DNA of 64,000 nt, from positions 589,768-653,767 of the forward strand of contig NZ_HE978642.1 of the NCBI RefSeq assembly GCF_000312125.1. Reading direction: 5' to 3'. The position numbers were made by a program, and so were the translations under genes. Positions 25,521-33,727 of the stretch are shown here, one piece after another. The first letter of the stretch is position 1. Each line of letters starts with the position of its first letter. This stretch comes from Timonella senegalensis JC301 (lineage in GTDB: Bacteria; Actinomycetota; Actinomycetes; Actinomycetales; Cellulomonadaceae). A model generated the notes under the pieces. That model was not told the DNA's origin. It worked only from the letters and a program-made list of their open reading frames with translations, and ran no database searches.

Positions 25521-26696
25521 TCAGTCCATTGGACGGGCAAATTCGGGTTCGCGGACCTCAACCACAGACTTGATCTCTACCGTGTCCAGGACGGAGATGT
25601 TGCCCTCTCCCCCATTGCCTCGGATCGAAGCCATCGCACCACCTGGAATCTCGAGCGCAGGCTGCATGGTGTTGGCGTCACCAATTGCTTTCCACTGGTA
25701 CGGGGCAGCAACTACGACTCCGTCAATGACGACACCCTGATCGGTGTCCGTGAAGTAACTTGAGGTGATCATGCGAAGCCCGTTGACTTCCACGGCCTCT
25801 GCCCCCGCGTTGCGCAACTCTTCGAGGATGTTGAAGAGGGCTGAGGCGCTAATGGCCTTCTCTCCCTCCGTGACGCCGATAGTGATTCCAGGCCCCTCAG
25901 CGGGCAGGCGTCCGGACAAGATTCCCTGGGTTGCAGCGTTCTCTTCGGCGGCTTGCTGTGCTGCCAATTGCGAGTTTGTGCCGGACTCGAGTTCTCCCAC
26001 AAGTCCATTGAGCCGCAGGGTTTCGTCTTCAAGTTCGGACGAGCGCCTGGTCACGTCATCGAGGAGGTTCACCAGTTCGGACTGGCGGAGGCCGGAGAGC
26101 TCGTCCTTCTGTGAGAGTTGGAGCTGCGCCACCAAGGCAAAGCCGAGGAGGCCAAGGAGCAGTGCACTAAGAATCTGGGCACGGGTTGCGCGTGGCCGCA
26201 AAGCAGATATCAACCGCTTCTTTGCCGGCGACATGGGTGCCTTAGCGCTTGCCTTGGGGGAAGACTCATCAGCCCCGTCTGACTGCTCGTCCGATTTTGC
26301 CGGTTCCCCCGACGTCTCTACGCCCGCGGCGACGCCCTCCGCTGGTACCTCTTCAGGCACAACTATTGGGGTGTTAGCGGGTTCCGCCACCTCATCACCT
26401 GCGAGGCCGCCTTCAGTGGCGACGCCCCGAGGCGCTTGTTCTGACTCGAGGACTGTGTCGCTCTTACCTACGACACCTTGGCCTGCATTGTCATCCTGGT
26501 CAGTGGTTTCGAGTTCAGCATCGGATGCTGCTGCGACTTGAGCCTCGCCGACAGGGTCGTCCACCAGGCCTAAAGCCGTCTCATCCTGCTGTAGGTGGGC
26601 AGCATCAGTAGGCAACTCGCTCTCGCGGGATGCGGACAGCGAGTCGAGAAGTTCTTCTTCGCGATCCTGAGGATCGCTTGGGGAGTTACGGGTCAT
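25521..26696 (-). CDS. DUF881 membrane protein (second copy, Rv1825 type)
   Basis: A 391-residue DUF881 protein with a long, acidic, low-complexity N-terminal region (about residues 1-155, rich in Glu, Asp, Ala, Ser). One membrane helix (about 168-190, ILSALLLGLLGFALVAQL) follows, then a coiled-coil linker and the extracellular DUF881 domain (EGPGITIGVTEG, LFNILEELRNAGAEAVEVNG, TSSYFTDTDQGVVIDG). The family is paired with sbp and pgsA in many Gram-positive bacteria; function is unknown, with envelope or division roles suggested. It begins 6 bases after sbp and is followed by a 155-base gap before garA. Confidence 0.88.
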   Translation of the reverse strand: MTRNSPSDPQDREEELLDSLSASRESELPTDAAHLQQDETALGLVDDPVGEAQVAAASDAELETTDQDDNAGQGVVGKSDTVLESEQAPRGVATEGGLAGDEVAEPANTPIVVPEEVPAEGVAAGVETSGEPAKSDEQSDGADESSPKASAKAPMSPAKKRLISALRPRATRAQILSALLLGLLGFALVAQLQLSQKDELSGLRQSELVNLLDDVTRRSSELEDETLRLNGLVGELESGTNSQLAAQQAAEENAATQGILSGRLPAEGPGITIGVTEGEKAISASALFNILEELRNAGAEAVEVNGLRMITSSYFTDTDQGVVIDGVVVAAPYQWKAIGDANTMQPALEIPGGAMASIRGNGGEGNISVLDTVEIKSVVEVREPEFARPMD

Positions 26697-26702
26697 GTAG
26701 AG

Positions 26703-27035
26703 CTAGGCCTTGAAGATGTGACGGCGAATTGCGGCGGCATTGGAGAAGATTCGAATACCCAACACGACAACGACGCCGGTGGACAACTGGTTCCCGACGC
26801 CCAACTGGTCGCCCAGGAACACGATCAAACCAGCCACAATCACATTGGACAGGAACGAGACCAAGAAGACTCGATCGTCGAAAATTCCATCTAAGAGCGC
26901 ACGCAGACCACCAAACAGCGCGTCTAGCGCTGCAACAACCGCGATGGGCAGGTATGGCTGAAGGTAGACGGGGACGGTCGGTTCGAGGAGCAGACCAGCA
27001 GCTACGCCAATCACGAGCCCAATAATCGGAATCAC
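26703..27035 (-). CDS. sbp: small basic protein Sbp (DUF1290)
   Basis: A 110-residue membrane protein of the DUF1290/Sbp family, almost entirely hydrophobic with three or four helices. Diagnostic segments are MIPIIGLVIGVAAGLLLE, LPIAVVAALDALFGGLRA and VVVVLGIRIFSNAAAIRRH. It is encoded between two DUF881 genes, the conserved arrangement pgsA-DUF881-sbp-DUF881 of actinobacteria (Rv1822-Rv1825). In Bacillus the sbp gene lies near ftsA-ftsZ. The molecular role is unknown. Confidence 0.94.
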   Translation of the reverse strand: MIPIIGLVIGVAAGLLLEPTVPVYLQPYLPIAVVAALDALFGGLRALLDGIFDDRVFLVSFLSNVIVAGLIVFLGDQLGVGNQLSTGVVVVLGIRIFSNAAAIRRHIFKA

Positions 27036-27128
27036 TTTGCCACCCTAAGAGTTGAATAGTTCCGCCACAACAATCTGGCCGAGTCGAGGTGCCCATTGAC
27101 GGGGCCGCGGAACAGTATTAGTCCAAGA

Positions 27129-28124
27129 TTAGTCAAGAGACCCACTCCCCTGCGTATCGCTGGTGTTGAGCGGAGTTCGAGTTGAGTCATCCCCAGTATC
27201 TGTGCGATCGGCGGCCGCAATTACATGGGCATTGATGAGAGATCTGGTAGTTCCAGCCGGCAAGTTCAGTTCCTGCGACGGAGCAATATCTGAGTTGATG
27301 CCGTATCGCTCTTTCAAGATCGAGAGTTGGGTCGCAACGATCTGCTGCGCAAACCGGACCTCGAGGGTCTTGGGGTCTCCGATTGCCTCCACTACGTAGG
27401 GCTCTGAAAGGCCCGTCAGGTCAACCAGGATTGCGTCGCCCGCGCTGCGGATCGCACTCGTAGCTGTCAGCCGCTTGCCATTGACGGCTACGGCCTCAGC
27501 GCCAGCACCCCAGAGCCCGGAGACGACTGCACGGACGTCCGTGTCTTGAACGCGATTCTCGGGCGACTCAATAGAGTTCGGTCCGTCCTCAAGCGTAACT
27601 ACGAGCCCAGGCCCCGTGACCGCGAGTGTGCCATTCCTGATCTGATCGCTCTCAAGGAGCTGATCCGCTCCCTTGCCCTGCCCCGCAAGTAAGGCAGTCT
27701 GGAGCTCTTCGGCCTTTTTGTTGAGATCAAGGATTTGGGCCTCAAGGGAGTCGTTCTTCTCGTTGCGCGAGGAGATCTCTTCCGAGAGCGCCGCTCTCGT
27801 CGAGGCAGCGATGGAATCCCTCGAACGCAGGGAAACAACAGCGGTGATCGAGACAAACCCAATCACAACTGCAAGGACGGCTGCACCAACCTTGGTGGAC
27901 TTGCTCTGCTCGGTCGAGATACCCAGCTCGCGCTGGCGTGCCTTCTTGCGGGCCGCAGTGGCGTAGCCCGGGTCGAGTGGGCGGTGCATAACCTCGTTGA
28001 GGAGCGTCATGGACGCGTCAACGGGCGCCTTCGGGCGCCCGCCGGCGGAAGAGTGAGTCGCTGCAGGCGCGGGGCCGGAGTTGGTGGCCTGTGGGGAGTC
28101 AGAGTTCGACATGTGAGGAGTCAC
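27129..28124 (-). CDS. DUF881 membrane protein (first copy, Rv1823 type)
   Basis: A 331-residue DUF881 protein. A cytoplasmic Ser/Pro/Ala-rich N-terminus (about residues 1-75) precedes a membrane helix (VGAAVLAVVIGFVSITAVVSL, about 82-102), a coiled-coil (about 110-145) and the extracellular domain with VTGPGLVVTLEDGPNS, VSGLWGAGAEAVAVNGKRLTA and RSAGDAILVDLTGL. The second DUF881 gene downstream probably arose by duplication. Its start overlaps the pgsA end by 26 bases, so translation is coupled. A 93-base gap separates it from sbp. Confidence 0.88.
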   Translation of the reverse strand: MTPHMSNSDSPQATNSGPAPAATHSSAGGRPKAPVDASMTLLNEVMHRPLDPGYATAARKKARQRELGISTEQSKSTKVGAAVLAVVIGFVSITAVVSLRSRDSIAASTRAALSEEISSRNEKNDSLEAQILDLNKKAEELQTALLAGQGKGADQLLESDQIRNGTLAVTGPGLVVTLEDGPNSIESPENRVQDTDVRAVVSGLWGAGAEAVAVNGKRLTATSAIRSAGDAILVDLTGLSEPYVVEAIGDPKTLEVRFAQQIVATQLSILKERYGINSDIAPSQELNLPAGTTRSLINAHVIAAADRTDTGDDSTRTPLNTSDTQGSGSLD

Positions 28125-28749
28125 CTTGGAGCGGAGCTGGTGTGGACTTCAGTAGCCTACTGCCCTTTGACAGGTACTGGAATGCGGAAGCCCAGTAGAG
28201 CACTACCCCGATGACCGCACAGACCCAAGCCGCTTGGTAGACACCTTCTGAAAACGCCTGTGGGATCGACGTAATCATGGAAAAAATGAAGAGTGGGAAA
28301 GCAAGCAGTAGGAACAAGGTCGCGCCCTTACCCACGTAGGTCACAGCCATCGGCTTGTGGCCCTTCTTAGCAATGAGTGAGACCAAAATCAGCATGATGA
28401 GGTCCCGCACAAAAACGAGACCAAGTAGCCACAACGGCACAACATCTCGCGCAACGAGCGCGATCAAAGTGACAAGGATGAAGCAGCGGTCGGCAATCGG
28501 GTCAAGCGTCTTACCGAGCTCCGACACCTGGTTGAACTTGCGTGCAATAAAGCCGTCTGCCCAGTCTGAGAGCGACGAAATAGCAACAACGATGAGCGCC
28601 CACACGTCATGGCCCGTTCCCACGAGCACTGCGAAGACGGGGATGAGCAGCAATCGGAACGAACTAATCACGTTGGGAATGGTCAGTATCGCATTGCTTG
28701 CGCCTTCTATCGTGCTCACCCCGCCTGTATGCCCTGGAACTAGTGCCAC
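28099..28749 (-). CDS. pgsA: CDP-alcohol phosphatidyltransferase (PgsA type)
   Basis: A 216-residue membrane enzyme that transfers a phosphatidyl group from CDP-diacylglycerol to an alcohol. The signature D-x2-DG-x2-AR-x8-G-x3-D-x3-D is complete, in the segments SDWADGFIARKF and GKTLDPIADR (about residues 62-90). The following helices (LITLIALVARDVVPLWLLG and others) make about six membrane segments. The partner alcohol is probably glycerol-3-phosphate (phosphatidylglycerophosphate synthase); in mycobacteria the syntenic gene is pgsA2. The GTG at 28749 is used; a GTG 11 codons later is possible. Confidence 0.9.
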   Translation of the reverse strand: MALVPGHTGGVSTIEGASNAILTIPNVISSFRLLLIPVFAVLVGTGHDVWALIVVAISSLSDWADGFIARKFNQVSELGKTLDPIADRCFILVTLIALVARDVVPLWLLGLVFVRDLIMLILVSLIAKKGHKPMAVTYVGKGATLFLLLAFPLFIFSMITSIPQAFSEGVYQAAWVCAVIGVVLYWASAFQYLSKGSRLLKSTPAPLQGDSSHVEL

Positions 28750-28861
28750 TATCAGTTAAGACACTATCCTACGTGCCCGCTGCTGTGTCTGAACTCACCG
28801 CCCTACCCGGCGCCAAATCGGCAGATATCCAATAAACTTGATTCGACCGCAGTACGTCGCG

Positions 28862-29131
28862 ATTCCCGCTGGTACGTGTGTTGACGGACGGCCAAACCGA
28901 TCTCTTCTCCTTTTCACAACGAAAGGCGAGATTGCGCCCAGAGAAGGCGCCAGAGGCTGGTCCTAGTGTGTGTTTTGGGAAGCGACGTTAGAGCGACACA
29001 AGAAGTGTCGAATAAATCTGTTCGTCGCATGACCAAGGTCAGGCGTTAAGGGTGACGACTGTGTTGAACACAGTCGACTGTTGTGTGCCCAATACCCTGC
29101 CTTCCCGCACAACGAAATGGCGAGAAACCAC
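28862..29131 (+). promoter_or_regulatory. long structured leader of the DEAD-box helicase gene
   Basis: This region carries hairpins CGACAC-N5-GTGTCG (28994-29010) and CGACTGTGTT-g-AACACAGTCG (29056-29076), and a pyrimidine-rich stretch near 28900. Long leaders with such structures are typical of cold-shock RNA helicase genes. No gene is seen between the pgsA start and this leader. Confidence 0.45.
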
Positions 29132-31099
29132 ATGACTGCTGCTGAAGTAAACGAGACTTCAGGCACCACCGAGGCCCCAGAAGAACCGTCGATCACGTTC
29201 GACGACCTTGGCCTCCCAGAGAACCTCCTTGCTGCTGTTAAGCAACTCGGCTTCACCAAGCCAAGCACCATCCAGGAACGTGCAATCCCCGAGCTCCTCA
29301 AAGGCTCAGACATCACCGGTATCGCACAGACCGGTACCGGTAAGACCGCGGCATTCGGTCTCCCAATGCTTGCTGCCCTCGACCCCGAGCTCCGCGCGGT
29401 CCAGGCCCTCGTGCTTGCGCCAACCCGTGAGCTTGCAATGCAGGTCGCAGAGGCAATCGAAACCTTTGCTTCCCACGTCGATGGCCTCGAGGTCCTCGCT
29501 GTATACGGCGGCTCCCCTTACCCACCACAGATCCGCGCGCTGAAGACCGGTGTGCAGGTTGTTGTTGGTACCCCAGGCCGCGTTATCGACCACCTTGACC
29601 GTGGCACCCTTGACCTCTCCAACATCCGTTTCCTCGTCCTTGACGAGGCTGACGAGATGCTGCGCATGGGCTTTGCAGAGGACGTAGAGCGCGTATTCGG
29701 CGAGGCACCAGCCGAGCGCCAGGTTGCACTTTTCTCCGCAACCATGCCACCGCAGATCCGCCGCGTTGCACAGCACCACCTGAAGAACCCTGTCGAGATC
29801 GCGGTTGCACGCCAGTCCACCACCGTTACCTCGGTGACGCAGGAATACGCGATCGTTCCGTTCCGTCACAAGTCCGGTTCGCTCTTCCGCGTCCTAGCTA
29901 CCTCGGACGCCGACGCTGCCATCGTCTTCTGCCGCACCCGTGGTGCTGCTGAAGAGGTCGGTTCGGCTCTGGTTGAGCGCGGTATCTCCGCAGCAACCAT
30001 TTCCGGTGACGTGGCGCAGAAGGACCGCGAGAAGATCGTTGAGCGCCTGCGCTCCGGTCAGCTTGACGTCCTCGTTGCAACCGACGTTGCGGCCCGTGGC
30101 CTCGACGTTGAGCGCATCGGACTGGTTGTTAACTTTGACATTCCTGGTGAGCCTGAGGCTTACGTCCACCGCATCGGTCGTACCGGCCGTGCAGGACGTA
30201 GCGGCCGCGCGCTGTCGTTCGTGACCCCAAGCGAGCGCTCCAAGCTCAAGTTCATCGAGCGCACAATCCGCACGAGCCTCACCGAGATCGAGATCCCCTC
30301 CCCTGCTGACGTGTCCGAGCACAAGGTCAAGAAGATGCTTGGCTCGCTCGAGACCCGCATCGAGGCCGGACGCCTGGCGATGTACGAGAAGCTCATCACC
30401 ACGTACCTTGAGGAGCACGAGGCGGAGAACATCACCGTTGCCGCAGCTCTTGCAGCAATCGCCGTTGGTGACTCCGGACCACGCGCCCGCGCGGAGCAGG
30501 AAGAGTACGAGAACCAGCTCGCTGAGGACCGTCGTGGACGCAAGAACCGTGAGGAGCGCGAGTCGCGTTTCTCCAAGGACCGTCCAGGCCGCTTTGACCG
30601 CGACCGTCACGACCGTGGTGACCGTGGTGACCGTTCGTCCCGTGACCGTGGCGGACGCCGCGACCGCGATGGCGATTCGGGTACCCGTTACCGCATTGCA
30701 GTTGGGCACAAGGATGGCGCGGAAGCCCGCGGCATCGTTGGCGCACTGACCAACGAGGGTGGCCTGTCCGGCCGCGACCTCGGCCGCATTGAGATCTTCG
30801 GCTCGTTCTCGCTGGTTGACATCAGCGCCAACGTTGACGAGGACATGATGGGTCGCATCTCGCGCGCACGCGTGGGTGGCAAGGCTCTTCGCATCCGCCT
30901 CGACGACGGACCAGCTCCTCGCAGCGGCGGCTACGACCGTGACCGCGGTGGAGACCGTGGTGACCGTCCACGCTTTGACCGCGACCGTCACGACCGTGGT
31001 GGAGACCGCGGTTACGACCGTGGCGAGCGTCGTGGACGCAACGACTGGAACGACCGGTCTGACCGCTCATCGTTCAAGCCACGCCGCGGCAACCGCTGA
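29132..31099 (+). CDS. deaD: DEAD-box RNA helicase with DbpA-type RNA-binding domain
   Basis: About 655 residues. The helicase core (about residues 25-390) has the Q motif (FTKPSTIQERAIPELL), Walker A (AQTGTGKTAAFGLP), PTRELAMQV, the DEAD box (LVLDEADEMLRMG), SAT (LFSATMPPQIRRV) and HRIGRTGRAGRSG. A helical linker leads to a C-terminal DbpA/CsdA-like RNA-binding domain (RYRIAVGHKDGAEARGIVGAL). Arg/Asp/Gly-rich low-complexity blocks flank that domain, with many DRG and DRD units. The start ATG 29132 is chosen; in-frame ATG 29117 is possible. The likely role is cold-induced ribosome assembly and mRNA turnover. Confidence 0.93.
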   Translation: MTAAEVNETSGTTEAPEEPSITFDDLGLPENLLAAVKQLGFTKPSTIQERAIPELLKGSDITGIAQTGTGKTAAFGLPMLAALDPELRAVQALVLAPTRELAMQVAEAIETFASHVDGLEVLAVYGGSPYPPQIRALKTGVQVVVGTPGRVIDHLDRGTLDLSNIRFLVLDEADEMLRMGFAEDVERVFGEAPAERQVALFSATMPPQIRRVAQHHLKNPVEIAVARQSTTVTSVTQEYAIVPFRHKSGSLFRVLATSDADAAIVFCRTRGAAEEVGSALVERGISAATISGDVAQKDREKIVERLRSGQLDVLVATDVAARGLDVERIGLVVNFDIPGEPEAYVHRIGRTGRAGRSGRALSFVTPSERSKLKFIERTIRTSLTEIEIPSPADVSEHKVKKMLGSLETRIEAGRLAMYEKLITTYLEEHEAENITVAAALAAIAVGDSGPRARAEQEEYENQLAEDRRGRKNREERESRFSKDRPGRFDRDRHDRGDRGDRSSRDRGGRRDRDGDSGTRYRIAVGHKDGAEARGIVGALTNEGGLSGRDLGRIEIFGSFSLVDISANVDEDMMGRISRARVGGKALRIRLDDGPAPRSGGYDRDRGGDRGDRPRFDRDRHDRGGDRGYDRGERRGRNDWNDRSDRSSFKPRRGNR

Positions 31100-31115
31100 T
31101 CGGTTGACTGACTGA

Positions 31116-31149
31116 AAAGGGGGCCTCACCGCAAGGTGAGGCCCCCTTT
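31116..31149 (+). terminator. terminator of the DEAD-box helicase gene
   Basis: Perfect 15-base arms (AAAGGGGGCCTCACC and complement) flank GCAA, 16 bases after the stop, ending in TTT. It may also serve the convergent PH-domain gene. Confidence 0.92.
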
Positions 31150-31181
31150 GTCATACCTGATTTTCGACGATTTTGCTTGCG

Positions 31182-31664
31182 TCAGTCCTTGTCGTGCCGC
31201 TGCTCGTAGGCCCGCAGAGATTCCTCGCAACGCAGGAGGAACCGTGCGCTCGATTCTCCCTCAGAGCGCGCGAGGGCAAGGAGGGTGATCCGCTTGGGTC
31301 CGATCAGCTCCGCGTACGCCCATGCGTCATCGGGCGAGTAACTCAGCTTGAATACCTGGGCCCACGAGACGTCGTAGTCACGGAAGAAGTTGTGGATCGA
31401 GATCCCGTCGCTGTAAAGGTCAACTCGCGCGCGCGCGAACCGCCACAGGATGGTCAAGAAGATGGCAAGGATGAGCAGGAGACCCACGGTATTTCCGCGA
31501 TCGAAGCCATCGGGCTGCCCCGGCGACTGCCACAGAATAATGGCCATACCTGTACTGAGGATGAGTCCGGCTATAAAGCAGACGAGCCGCAGAACTCTGG
31601 GCGAGTACGATCCTTCGTACTCTCCAAGCGCTCTGCGGCTCGTTTTGCTCACGTCTAGTCCCAC
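31182..31664 (-). CDS. PH-domain membrane protein
   Basis: About 160 residues. Two adjacent membrane helices (VLRLVCFIAGLILSTGMAII and VGLLLILAIFLTILWRF) are followed by a bacterial PH-like domain (about residues 85-160: VDLYSDGISIHNFFRDYDVSWAQV and GPKRITLLAL). It starts 5 bases after the hisG stop; GTG 31664 and GTG 31652 are both possible starts. In actinobacteria a protein of this type commonly follows hisG. Its function is unknown; histidine biosynthesis is not implied by the sequence. Confidence 0.78.
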   Translation of the reverse strand: MGLDVSKTSRRALGEYEGSYSPRVLRLVCFIAGLILSTGMAIILWQSPGQPDGFDRGNTVGLLLILAIFLTILWRFARARVDLYSDGISIHNFFRDYDVSWAQVFKLSYSPDDAWAYAELIGPKRITLLALARSEGESSARFLLRCEESLRAYEQRHDKD

Positions 31665-31669
31665 TTCAC

Positions 31670-32518
31670 CTAGAGGCGACAGGCCATGATGCCGGTCACG
31701 AGGATGGCGCGTGCACCGATCTCGTACAGCTCGTCCATGACCTTGTTGGTTTGGTTCTTTGGAACCATGGAGCGTACTGCGACCCACTCGGAATCGTGCA
31801 ATGGCGAAACCGTTGGCGATTCGAGGCCCGGGGTCACGGCGACTGCCTGTGCCACGTTTGCCGCAGGCACGTCGTAGTCCATGAGGACGTACTTGTGTGC
31901 GGTCAGCACGCCCTGGAGCCTGCGTGCCAGAGTGGACAAGCCGACGGGGTCTTCTACACCCTTGCGCTTAATGAGAACGGCCTCGGAAACGAGGATTGGC
32001 TCACCGAACACCTCGAGGCCCGCAGCCTTGAGAGTGGTGCCAGTCTCCACGACATCAGCGATGAGATCCGCAACACCGAGCTTGACGGAGCTCTCAACGG
32101 CGCCATCGAGGTGGACCACGGATTCAGGCGTGATGCCCTGAGCGGCAAGGTGATCGGCGACCAGGACGTTGTACGAGGTGGCAACTCGCTTGCCTGCGAT
32201 CTCGGCAATGGAGCTCATCGTCCCGGCAGGCGCAGCAAAGCGGAACGTCGAGCGAGCGAACTCGAGTGGCAGGTGCTCCTCGGCGTTGGCACCCGAGTCG
32301 AGCAGGAGGTCACGGCCGGTAATACCGGCGTCAACGGTTCCAGTTCCCACGTACACGGCGACATCACGTGGACGCAGGAAGAAGAACTCGATGTCGTTTT
32401 CTGGGTCTGCGAGCACGAGCTCGCGGCTGTCGCGGCGCTGCTTGTACCCCGCCTCGCGGAGCATTGCGACAGCTGGTTCGGAGAGTGAGCCCTTGTTGGG
32501 TACGGCTACACGAAACAT
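31670..32518 (-). CDS. hisG: ATP phosphoribosyltransferase HisG (long form)
   Basis: A 282-residue HisG, the first enzyme of histidine synthesis: ATP plus PRPP gives phosphoribosyl-ATP. The N-terminal catalytic domain has VAVPNKGSL at the start, [22 protein letters not shown], and the phosphate-binding loop [21 protein letters not shown]. The C-terminal about 75 residues ([27 protein letters not shown] and the end) form the regulatory domain of the long-form enzyme, which is inhibited by histidine. It follows hisE by 33 bases. No other his genes are in the window. Confidence 0.96.
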   Translation of the reverse strand: MFRVAVPNKGSLSEPAVAMLREAGYKQRRDSRELVLADPENDIEFFFLRPRDVAVYVGTGTVDAGITGRDLLLDSGANAEEHLPLEFARSTFRFAAPAGTMSSIAEIAGKRVATSYNVLVADHLAAQGITPESVVHLDGAVESSVKLGVADLIADVVETGTTLKAAGLEVFGEPILVSEAVLIKRKGVEDPVGLSTLARRLQGVLTAHKYVLMDYDVPAANVAQAVAVTPGLESPTVSPLHDSEWVAVRSMVPKNQTNKVMDELYEIGARAILVTGIMACRL

Positions 32519-32551
32519 AGTGAATGGCTTTCGGATGAAGTGAACGGCTGG

Positions 32552-32815
32552 TCAGAGGTACTTATATACGTCATCAAGGGAGATTCCCTTGGCGATCATC
32601 ATGACCTGCGTATGGTAAAGAAGCTGTGAGATCTCTTCCGCTGCCTCTTCATGGCTCTGGAACTCAGAGGCCATCCAGACTTCTGCGGCCTCCTCGACAA
32701 TCTTCTTGCCGATGAAGTGGACGCCGGCGTCGAGCTCCTTGACGGTCCCGGAACCTTCGGGACGCTGCTCGGCCTTGGCTTGGAGTTCTGCGTACAACTC
32801 TTCAAATGACTTCAC
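32552..32815 (-). CDS. hisE: phosphoribosyl-ATP pyrophosphatase HisE
   Basis: An 87-residue HisE, which hydrolyses phosphoribosyl-ATP to phosphoribosyl-AMP, the second step of histidine synthesis. The all-helical MazG-like fold is visible in [18 protein letters not shown] and [20 protein letters not shown], with acidic Glu residues that bind magnesium. The start is GTG 32815, 6 bases after a TAGACT -10 element, so the hisE-hisG transcript is probably leaderless. Confidence 0.95.
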   Translation of the reverse strand: MKSFEELYAELQAKAEQRPEGSGTVKELDAGVHFIGKKIVEEAAEVWMASEFQSHEEAAEEISQLLYHTQVMMIAKGISLDDVYKYL

Positions 32816-32821
32816 CGTTCT

Positions 32822-32827
32822 AGTCTA
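32822..32827 (-). promoter_or_regulatory. -10 element for leaderless hisE-hisG
   Basis: TAGACT on the minus strand ends 6 bases before GTG 32815. Confidence 0.5.
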
Positions 32828-32904
32828 CGACGGTGTCATGCTTCGAGAATGGAAACGTCCATCCACTGAACCATTCGGACAGCCAATCAGCCACTCCCAT
32901 TACA

Positions 32905-32938
32905 CAACTGGCCTAGTTCAAACGAACTGGGCCAGTTG
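32905..32938 (-). terminator. terminator-like hairpin after rpe
   Basis: Fifteen-base arms with one mismatch (CAACTGGCCTAGTTC, AAAC, GAACTGGGCCAGTTG) lie 12 bases after the rpe stop and before the hisE promoter. Confidence 0.7.
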
Positions 32939-32950
32939 AGATCGTAAAGA

Positions 32951-33628
32951 TCAGTGGGTGTGCTTCTGTGCCATCTCCCGCAGCGCTGCGATCTCGGCTG
33001 GGATGTCGGACGCGCCGTACACCGCAGACCCGGCAACGAAGACGTTTGCCCCTGCCTCAGCCGCCATGTCAATGGTGGACCGGGAAACGCCGCCATCAAC
33101 TTGGAGCCAGACGTCCAGGTTTGCCTCGCTGATGGCCTTTCGGGTGCGCTCGATCTTGGGCAGCGTGCCCTCGATGAAGGACTGGCCGCCGAAACCGGGT
33201 TCGACCGTCATGATGAGGAGCATGTCGAGCTCTGGAAGGAGATCAATGAATGGTTCGATCGGGGTTGCTGGCTTGATGGCCATTCCGGCGCGTGCACCGA
33301 GCCTGCGGAGCTCGCGGGCGAGCCGAACAGGTGCGGCTGCCGCCTCAGCGTGGAAGGTGACGGACTGGGCGCCAACCTCGGCGAAGCCAGGAGCCCACCG
33401 GTCTGGGTCCTCGATCATCAGGTGCACGTCGATTGGGATTGGGGAAACCTGACGGATGCGCTCGACCACGGGCAGGCCGATGGTCAGGTTGGGCACAAAG
33501 TGGTTGTCCATGACGTCCACGTGCGCCCAGTCGGCGGTCGCGATCTTGCCTAAGTCACGCTCTAGGTTGGTGAAGTCAGCAGACAGGATGCTCGGAGAAA
33601 TCAACGCAGACAATGTTTCCTCTTTCAT
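32951..33628 (-). CDS. rpe: ribulose-phosphate 3-epimerase
   Basis: A 225-residue TIM-barrel enzyme of the pentose phosphate pathway that interconverts ribulose-5-phosphate and xylulose-5-phosphate. Motifs are [32 protein letters not shown] (metal-binding His/Asp), [27 protein letters not shown] and [32 protein letters not shown]. Start ATG 33628 is chosen over GTG 33637 because a GAGGTG ribosome site lies six bases before it. It is transcribed after rsmB with a hairpin between. Confidence 0.95.
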   Translation of the reverse strand: MKEETLSALISPSILSADFTNLERDLGKIATADWAHVDVMDNHFVPNLTIGLPVVERIRQVSPIPIDVHLMIEDPDRWAPGFAEVGAQSVTFHAEAAAAPVRLARELRRLGARAGMAIKPATPIEPFIDLLPELDMLLIMTVEPGFGGQSFIEGTLPKIERTRKAISEANLDVWLQVDGGVSRSTIDMAAEAGANVFVAGSAVYGASDIPAEIAALREMAQKHTH

Positions 33629-33680
33629 GCCGAGCACCTCGGTGCCCTAACGACTCTGTTGTGTCTTGATGGTATTGCAC

Positions 33681-33717
33681 GTGCTGCGGATAACGGAATT
33701 GCCGGTATCCGCAGCAC
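33681..33717 (-). terminator. hairpin between rsmB and rpe
   Basis: Arms GTGCTGCGGATA (33681-33692) and TATCCGCAGCAC (33706-33717) are perfect complements, with a further small stem inside the loop. It lies 11 bases after the rsmB stop. No T-run follows. Confidence 0.65.
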
Positions 33718-33727
33718 GCATAACTAA

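Noticed and set aside
29894-30991. Minus-strand frame of 365 codons opposite the DEAD-box helicase
   Set aside because: Val/Ala/Thr-rich shadow of the helicase codons without motifs.
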